Below, in pieces: positions 57,608-64,000 of a DNA stretch of 64,000 bases (positions within the stretch are counted from its first letter, which is position 1; every line of letters begins with the position of its first letter). The notes beneath the pieces were generated by a model. That model had not been told where the DNA came from. It ran no database searches and worked only from the letters and a program-made list of their open reading frames with translations. The stretch is taken from the NCBI GenBank assembly GCA_007922195.1, contig ML681963.1, positions 142,329,390 to 142,393,389 on the forward strand, in the 5' to 3' direction. The stretch is from Podocnemis expansa (taxonomy: Eukaryota > Chordata > Testudines > Podocnemididae). The translations under genes were made by a program, and so were the position numbers.

Positions 57608-57664
57608 GGGGGTTGGACTAGATGACCTATGAGGCCCCTTCCAACCCTATGATTCTGTGATTCT
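57608..57664 (+). mobile_element. 57-bp CR1 tail insertion
   Basis: Only the CR1 3' terminus is present, GGGGGTTGGACTAGATGACC to CTATGATTCTGTGATTCT. It sits in the old CR1 between direct repeats AAGTT (57603-57607 and 57665-57669). Confidence 0.85.
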
Positions 57665-57768
57665 AAGTTTAGACTTGAAATTAGATGTAGGTTCCTTACC
57701 ATCAGAGCAGTGAAATTCCAGAATAAACTTCTGAGGGAGCAGTGAGGACAGAAAAACCTAGCTGGCTT

Positions 57769-59232
57769 CAGTGTTCCCCATAAGGTGATGATGCAGGTGA
57801 CCAAGTTATGGATACAGCTGAATAAGTTCCAGACTGGTTCCCTGACCCCCACCGGGCCCCTTCCCTACTGCCTGCCAGCAGCCCGAGTGTATCCGTAACT
57901 TGCTCAGCTGCATCATTAGCTTACTGTAGAGGGAACATTGCTTGGCAATGTGTCTCATGTGACACATGGAAATTTCAGGTCCAGCTTTAGCCTTAAAAAA
58001 TCTAGAGGGATGGTCATCATTAAGGTACAAATCACTCATCATCAGCTGAACATAACTCTTGAGACAATCATTTAATAAGGGGAATATTTGTTTATTCAGT
58101 CTTCCAAGCTTCCTGAAATGTTAGAAAATCCACCACATTCATTTTAACTGTAAAACTCCCATGGCTTTGATCATTTTCTGAAAATTTCTGATAAAATGCT
58201 AATTCCTGTTTTAGAAAAAGTGCTGTGTTCCCACTAGTTTCAAAACCAACAATCCCTGTAAAAGCATACCATTAACAATGAAAAGGACTTATTTTTGTCA
58301 TTGACAACACCGAGCACTAGTAAAGCAAAGCTCACAACTGCTTTAAGTACTTGCTAAACAGAGGATCAGATTTTAAAAAGGGATCACAGTTATTAATGTT
58401 GTAAACAAGTAAAACAGCTCCTTATTTTCTATCCCCATGATTTTACCTCTCCCATTTCAGAGAGCTGAGGAACTGCAAAGAGCCAACACTATAGCTCCAT
58501 GTATCTAACCAAGGGATTGTTTTCTATTTCGAGATTCCCTTGTTTATATCTATCTTTCTGACTTCACATTACTTCTGCCTTCGACAGTTAAATGTTTAAG
58601 CTAAAAAGGCACCTCTTGCCCTAAAGAAGGGGCAGCACAGACAATGTCCCACTTGGTGCCAAAGGCTGGTGAAAAGGGCAGAATCCACAAAACAAACACC
58701 CAATACACGGAGGGGAGCAACACCCCACACATCCCCAATGGAGAGAAAGGCAAGGCGGGGTGGGGGGCATAGTGCACCCAACCCTGGAGGAAAGAGTGGC
58801 ATCCATAGCTCACAGTCCCATTCTCCTGCCTAAGAGGGGACAGGACCCCACCCCCTTGTCCATGCCCAAAGCCAAAGAAGGGAGTGGATCCCGACCCCTT
58901 CCCTAACCATACCAGCCACTGGCTCCCCGACTCATTTCGTGACCTGCCCAGTTGCCAGTTCCCCTGACCCCCTTCTCTAACTTGCCCATGGCTCCACAAT
59001 CCCCCGTACCTTCCCCCACCGGATCCAAATCCCTGATCCCCAGGGCCCTTCCCACTTACCTGGATGGAGCTGCTCCCTGGCTAGGCTGCTCCTTCCGTTA
59101 GCATGCATCTAAGCATGCGCAAGGTGGGAGATCTGAAAACTCCCCTAGCCTGGCCGCAGCTCCCTGCTGCATGGGCATCTTGGATGCCTGTGTGGGTATG
59201 TGGCAGTGCCGCACAGCTTAGAGGGAACATTA
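57769..59232. mobile_element. hAT-type insertion in CR1
   Basis: A 1,464-bp insert flanked by a perfect GCTGGCTT octamer (57761-57768, 59233-59240). Left end CAGTGTTCCCC; the right end, reverse complemented, is TAATGTTCCCTCTAAG, a worn form of CAGTGTTCCC. A second copy of this end (AGAGGGAACATTG) lies inside at 57928-57940 and forms a long inverted repeat with the left end, so the insert may be composite. The interior, including minus-strand frames at 58596-58999, shows no transposase. Confidence 0.75.
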
Positions 59233-59541
59233 GCTGGCTTGAAAAATGAACTGGATAAATTTATGTAGGGGATGGTATGATAAGTGCCTATTTTGGCATT
59301 TAATTGATCTTTGAAAACTAGTGGTAAATATATGAATGGCCTGTGATGAGGTGTTAAATGGGGTGGGTTCTGAGTTGATACATATAATTCTTTTGGGCTG
59401 TCTGAGTGGTCAGTCTTGCCCACATACTTAGGGATTAGCTGATAGCCATATTTGGGATCAAGAGAGGATTTACCCCCACGACAGATTGGCAGGGGCCCTG
59501 AGGTTTTTTTGGCGTCCCCTGTGGTGTAGCATGGGGCATGG

Positions 59542-60577
59542 TATGATGTTCCCCTCCCAAAATTTGGTCTGGTGTGCTGCTGTGCCTCTCCAATTGCCAC
59601 TCCTGAGCCCGAATTTACCTCACTATGCCAGGTGGCCAATCACTCCTGAGTCAGCCCACACCAGCATTCTGTGTGTAATCAGTCCCAGACAATGGATGTG
59701 TGTGCTCTCCAGCCACCTATGGGACAGGCTGCCAGCAAGCACCCTGCAGCCTTTAGATATCACACTGGGAAATTCTGTCCTACAGGGGTAGGGGCCCTTC
59801 CCCAATCACCATAGGCTCATAGATTCCAGATCTCCAGTTTTACAAAGAAACTGGAAAGCCCCCAGCTTGGCCCATTCACACTGTCTAAAGTTCACACAGC
59901 TTTAGATAAAACAGACATTAGTTTACTGATTAGAACGTGATTTTAAGTGAGTATATAGCAAATCAAAGCACAATCATTTAATAAGTTAGTCAGGGGTTAA
60001 CCACTATCAAATTAAAATATAAGATGCATTCTAACCTAAGATTTCTGGTTCTGTATCACTCTCTAGCTTATTTTCATCATTCTTCCCCACAAGATTGCTG
60101 CTGGTGGTTTTTAGCCAGTCTTTGACCTCCTGGCCGTGTGGATAGGTTCAGTCCCCTTGGAGTTGTTTCAAGATGATCTTTCTCTGGCAAAAAGCCCCTA
60201 ACAGTTCCAAGTGCATGTATTTATTTCTGATCCCCATACTCCCCCTCTTCCTGGGCTGAGGTGATCTTCTTTCACCCTGAGCGAGGGAGTTCAATGTGCA
60301 TTGTCTTTATCATGTATCTCTTCAGCCTCCATGTGGAAAGGCAACCCTGACTGTCTGCCTCCCCTGTGAGCCATGTGAAATACCTGGGAACATGCCTCAC
60401 ATCTGCACAAATATGTTATGCTACAGGAAACACAATATCATAACAATAAGGCAGAGCATGTTATGAGCATTCAAAGGGGAAGCCTACAAGGCAAATTTTG
60501 CATCAAACCTCACAATTACATGGTAGGAATGAACAGAAAAGTCAAATACATCATACCCCAGTGTGCATCATGTGACA
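59542..60577 (-). mobile_element. Putative solo LTR (endogenous retrovirus type)
   Basis: A 1,036-bp insert in CR1 flanked by CATGG (59537-59541, 60578-60582). It ends ...TGTGACA; the left end TATGATG is one change from a TG start. A 5-bp duplication and near-1-kb length fit an LTR, and there is no coding sequence. The minus orientation is my guess from general resemblance to turtle LTRs (GAAACTGGAAAGCCCCCAGC on the plus strand). A non-LTR origin is not excluded. Confidence 0.5.
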
Positions 60578-60762
60578 CATGGGTCACTCCATAGTGACTG
60601 CTCTGTACCTTGAAGTCCTTAAACAATGATTTGAGGACTTCAATGACTCAGTTATAGATAAGGTGTATGTTGCAGGAGTGGCTGGGAAGTTCTGTGGCCT
60701 GTGTTGCACAGGATGGCAGATTAGATCATATTTGTCCCTCTGACCTTAAAATCTATGAATTA

Positions 60763-61180
60763 ATCATGATTTTTTTTAAAAGACAAGATAAAACAGAACA
60801 TACAAGGAGGGAGGAAAGAGTTCACAAAAGATGGAAATAGCCTCTGTCTCTGCCCATTTCTTCCTTGAAGCCTAGCTGCTGGAAAATTGCAGGCCCAACA
60901 CATGGAATTGGGCTAAAAGCATTATTTAGAAACTCATCTTTCTGATTCTAGCATGGTTGTGTGGAACCAGATTTTTATTAGACAGAAGGCAAATAATAAT
61001 AATAATAATAATAATAATATGAGAAAGATATAGAAGAAATAATGCATATGTGTACCTGTGTGCATACTTATGGCTATAGGGCTTAGAGGTGAGTGGTAAC
61101 TTGGGAGGAGGGTGGTAACCTTGCAGGAGAGGGTTAGCGCCATAGACAGTAAGTCCTAGAGCAGTCCCAGAGAACAAATA
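60763..61180. repeat. Background with (ATA)n microsatellite
   Basis: ATA repeat at 60992-61020. No gene. Confidence 0.7.
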
Positions 61181-61792
61181 GGCTATGTTCACATGTAAAC
61201 TGTTATTTCAAAATAAGTTATTTTGAAATGAGTTATTTCGAAATAAAGTCCTTATTTTGAAATAAGTTAATTCAATTTAAGAAATTGTTAATTCAAATTA
61301 AGGGAAAGCGTGCTATTGAAACGGCTGTTATTTCAACATGGTTATTTCGAAATAAGGTTGTTTAGACATGTTGTTTCAAAACAGTTGTTTCTAAACAGTG
61401 GTGTTGTTTCAAAACAATGTGTCCGAATGCTGTTGCTTCGAAACAGCCGTTTCGAAACAACAGTGATTTTGATTTCAAGCAAGGTTTTACTGTTTTGAAA
61501 TAATGGAACGTCATGTGGACATAAGAAATTTTATTTCGAAGCAACAGCTGGAGCCCCATCATTTCGCTATAAGGAACAGTCATAACAATTTAATAAGACT
61601 TAGTTTTAAATTGCTATGATGCTTAAATCGATTTGTTAAAATTGAAATAACGCGGTTCAGATGTGTTATTTCGAAACAACAGTTAAATTGACTTAAGCAC
61701 TTCCTGACCTTCTTCGTTCCATGATGCCCAGCTCCAGGAAGAGGAAGTGAGCTGGCATTCCTTCCCAGTGCACTGTCTGGCTCGTGCTAGCA

Positions 61793-63589
61793 ATGGCGCA
61801 GGCACATGCTGGCTCCCAGGAAAGGAGGCGTGCCCCTGCCTGGGGCAACGAGGAGGTCCTCAGCCGCCTCCTCATATGGGGGGCAGAGGATATCATGGCC
61901 AGGTTCCAGGCAAGGCACCAGAATTGGGATATCTACAGAGACATTTCCAGGGCCCTCTCTGACAAAGGGGATGCCAGCACTCCAGAGCAGATGCAGGCAA
62001 AAATCAAAGTCCTACATCAGGACTATGCCCAGGTCAGGGAGGCAAGGCAGCTCCAGGGGGCAACAAGTAACAGCAGCTGCCCCTACTACCAGGAGCTGTA
62101 TGCCTTCCTGGAAGAGCAGCCTGCTGGCCTGCCAGCCAGAACCCAGGACTCAGTCGAGTGTTTCCTCCTTGAGACATCTGTTGAGGAGGATATCACTGAG
62201 GGCAAGGCGTCTGTGGTCGTGGGGGAACCCAGCCACCTTGGAAGCAGCACAGCAGCCTCGAGTAGCTCACAGAGCCCAGAACCGTCCCATGCCCAGGAGG
62301 AGGGAACAACAGCCCTAACTGAAGAGGAGGAGCAGGGGGATACAGAGGAGGCACATCCTACAGAAGAGGATGTGGGCAAGGGGACATGTCAGCGGACATC
62401 TGGAACCCCTGTTAGTAAGTGCCCCCTCCCCCTCCATGGATGTCAGAGAGCCATTCCTGCCAAACTGGCAGTGCAGGGGGAGGGCAGGGGCTGGGCATAG
62501 GAAAGGGTCTTGGGGAAAGGCAGTCCAAATGTTTCTCCCACAGGGCATTTGGCTGGGAGCCAAAGGGTGGGGGGAGGCCAGAACCGAGCGGGGAAGGGAC
62601 CAGGTATGAGAAAGGGGTTAGGTGGCAACCAGGCTGTCAGCCAAGGGATTTCCAACCCCCCAAACCCTCCATTATTTCCAGTCTTGGGAAGACGACTGAT
62701 GCCATCTGCAGGGCCTGCAGGCATGCAGGCCACAGTCATGGCATACCTGCACAGGAGAGAGCACGAGGTGGGGCATGCTGCCCCGCACCCACCACGGTGG
62801 GCACCGTGGCAGATCCAGAGTGCCAGGTGTGAAGGCACAGGCCTCAGGGGGGTGTCTTCAGTTGGACAAAGCCACAGACACACAGGGATCGTAGGGCTGC
62901 ATATGCCAGCTGCCATCAGGGTGCCAGCAGCAGTAGCAAAGCAGACAAGTGACACTAGCCCTAACATTCGCCTCCCTACAACAGGACGCATAGCCAGCCA
63001 GCCACGGGATGATGGAAGCCCCACAGCCGCATCCAGCTGGAGGACGAGGGCCCGCAGGATGAGGGAGGAGATTCTGCAAGAGCTCCTGGACTGCAACTGT
63101 GAGGCAGATGAGGTGACGTGCATGTGGTGGGAGCGAGCGTCCACCTGGCAGGACCTTGCTATCAGTCTCCTGCAATGCTCTGCCACACTGGACAAGCACA
63201 TTGTGGCTGCCCTCGAGCGCCAGAGTTGGGACCTGTTCGCACTCAGTGTTTCCCAGCAGGACACAGCAGCCAGTCTGTGGTTTATCACTGAATTCCTAAA
63301 CCCACCACCTGCAGAGGGAGTGGCACATGGGGAAGCCAGCATCCCTCTATGCCGTCATGCCCATACTCATGGTGCTCGCGGAGAGGGCAGGGGGACAGCC
63401 GCTTATCGTCCTGGCACACCCCAAACTCCCATATTTTTCCCCCACCCCATATTCTCCTTCCCACCACCCACAGTGCCCCCCTCCAAGTTAGATGCGCCTC
63501 CCCGCCTCCTCCCGCCCCAGCCACCTGTCCTCACACAACTCCCCAGCCCCCTCAGGAACCCCCCACCCTTTGTAAATAAAAGTCCTTGA
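61793..63589 (+). CDS. Myb/SANT-like Harbinger accessory protein, apparently intact, two exons
   Basis: Predicted join 61793-62414 and 62985-63589, 408 residues without a stop. The ATG at 61793 has a fair Kozak context (AGCAATGG); an ATG three codons upstream is also in frame. Exon 1 encodes a Myb/SANT-like helical domain (residues about 15-85): VLSRLLIWGAEDIMARFQ, NWDIYRDISRAL, TPEQMQAKIKVLHQDY, QVREARQLQ. An acidic, Ser/Glu-rich segment follows (TALTEEEEQGDTEEAHPTEE). The intron uses GTAAGT at 62415 and CCTCCCTACAACAG before 62985, and the codon split across it keeps the frame. Exon 2 has a basic/helical segment RTRARRMREEILQELLD, then TLDKHIVAALERQ and a Pro-rich end. The same intron position occurs in the element at 53451-57500. 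The role should be DNA binding at element ends with the transposase; this is inferred from the family. Confidence 0.75.
63575..63580 (+). terminator. Polyadenylation signal, Myb/SANT-like gene
   Basis: AATAAA overlapping the last codons (Asn-Lys) of the predicted reading frame, 7 bp before its TGA. A second AATAAA on the other strand lies at 63613-63618. Confidence 0.6.
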
Positions 63590-63612
63590 TCCCTCATGTG
63601 TGGTGCATGGTT

Positions 63613-63618
63613 TTTATT
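63613..63618 (-). terminator. Polyadenylation signal, minus-strand transposase gene
   Basis: AATAAA on the minus strand, 33 bp from the plus-strand signal. The two convergent transcripts of this element would overlap or nearly touch. Confidence 0.5.
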
Positions 63619-63869
63619 TAATTTTAGTAGTTCCAGGTGGGGGGGCATGGGAGGGCTGGTGGCGGAAATGAGAGGTTTTCCCAGTCCTGGTTATTAGGGT
63701 TCCTTGGTGAGGAACAGGTTCTTTAGGGCCTCAAGGATGATGGTTGCCCTCTCTCTGGTTGCTTGAAGTGTTGTGCCAGGCATGCAGCCTCGAGCTCCCA
63801 AGTGAAAGTCACCCATTCTCCTCGAAGCTCACACAGATTATGAAGGGCAACTCAGGTGCTCAGAACTTC

Positions 63870-64000
63870 AGCCGAAGTCTCCAAGGGTCATGTCATGCCT
63901 TGGTAGAAAGGTGCCCACCTCCATGTCCTTGACGACCGCTGAGTTCCGGAGCATCTGGGTGTCGTGCACCCTCCCCAGCCACCCGGCATAGCGAATGATA
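63870..64000 (-). pseudogene. Harbinger transposase fragment (window edge)
   Basis: The minus-strand translation from the window edge reads IRYAGWLGRVHDTQMLRNSA then MEVGTFLPRHDMTLGDFG, ending at a TGA. It corresponds to YVGWPGRDHDARVLCNS and MEAGTFFP in the transposase at 54.5 kb, the segment between the first and second catalytic Asp of the DDE nuclease. The expected following segment with the second Asp and the Glu is not found between here and the polyadenylation signal; a helical piece LQATRERATIILEALKNLFL occurs at about 63700-63780 instead. A deletion, or an intron I cannot resolve, is likely. The upstream part is outside the window. Confidence 0.72.

Larger units (their letters stand above)
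53409..60762 (+). mobile_element. Old CR1 LINE 3' portion, split by four insertions
   Basis: CR1 pieces at 53409-53450, 57501-57607, 57665-57768, 59233-59541 and 60578-60762 are in the correct order and orientation for one copy. They run from the end of ORF2 (AAGAAGACTGAGGG) through GGGATAAATGCCAAGGAGGG, AACTGGCCGTCAGGAAGTT, GGATAAATTTATGTAGGGG and CCTTGAAGTCCTTAAACAAT to a worn tail. The insertions are a Harbinger element, a tiny CR1 tail, a hAT-like element and a putative LTR, each with its own type of target duplication. Confidence 0.88.
61181..64000. mobile_element. Second Harbinger-type element, left part (runs off the window)
   Basis: Starts GGCTATGTTCACATG with the palindromes TTATTTCGAAATAA (exact at 61233-61246). 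The order is TIR, palindromes, Myb/SANT-like gene on the plus strand, then transposase on the minus strand, so it is inverted relative to 53451-57500. The other end lies beyond 64000. The palindromes at 61310-61680 include mixed TTGTTTCGAAAC-type versions. Confidence 0.82.

Noticed and set aside
58596..58999. Minus-strand frames of 60-132 residues as a hAT transposase remnant
   Set aside because: No hAT catalytic or dimerisation motif is visible; composition is Gly/Pro/Cys-rich and non-specific.

Overview
This is vertebrate nuclear DNA, most likely from a turtle, with a crocodilian as the second choice. The evidence is the repeat content: many CR1 LINE copies in several subfamilies, a tRNA-like head joined to a CR1 tail, a DIRS retrotransposon with a LAP2-alpha-like Gag, an L1 remnant, hAT and TA-flanked DNA elements, and above all a large collection of PIF/Harbinger elements and their MITEs. 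I recognise no host gene, host exon, tRNA or rRNA. Every coding region I can support belongs to a transposable element, so the window reads as an intergenic or intronic transposon graveyard in an AT-rich background. Family names rest on recognition of motifs, not on a library search. Layout. 1-4.2 kb is AT-rich with a few old repeat fragments. 4.2-6.4 kb holds two CR1 copies in a row, the first split by a MITE. 6.4-19.7 kb is mostly background with MITEs, a nested TA-flanked element at 9.5 kb, a hAT-like MITE next to a foldback element at 12.5-13.1 kb, and a degenerate L1 ORF2 tail at 13.4 kb. 20.1-24.7 kb is a near full-length CR1 (ORF1 with a GDSL/SGNH esterase domain, ORF2 with endonuclease and reverse transcriptase) inserted in an older CR1. 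25.3-26.6 kb is a minus-strand CR1. 27-45 kb is background with more MITEs, some carrying GC-rich minisatellites. 46.2-50.0 kb is a minus-strand, frameshifted DIRS element. 51.9-60.8 kb is a stack of nested insertions: one old plus-strand CR1 is split four times, by a 4,050-bp Harbinger element (transposase plus Myb/SANT-like gene), a 57-bp CR1 tail, a hAT-type insert and a putative solo LTR. 61.2 kb to the end is the start of a second Harbinger-type element, whose two-exon Myb/SANT-like gene looks intact and which shows a piece of transposase in convergent orientation. How the parts work together. The Harbinger elements and MITEs look like one system. Autonomous copies encode a DDE transposase and a Myb/SANT-like partner in convergent genes. 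MITEs share their ends and two subterminal hairpins, and carry clusters of a palindrome that fits TTAnnTCGAnnTAA, in which the two variable bases change between subfamilies. Several insertions have exact 3-bp target duplications of varied sequence, three of them confirmed by the interrupted CR1 sequence. This palindrome framework and the unusual target-site freedom are the most interesting observations here.
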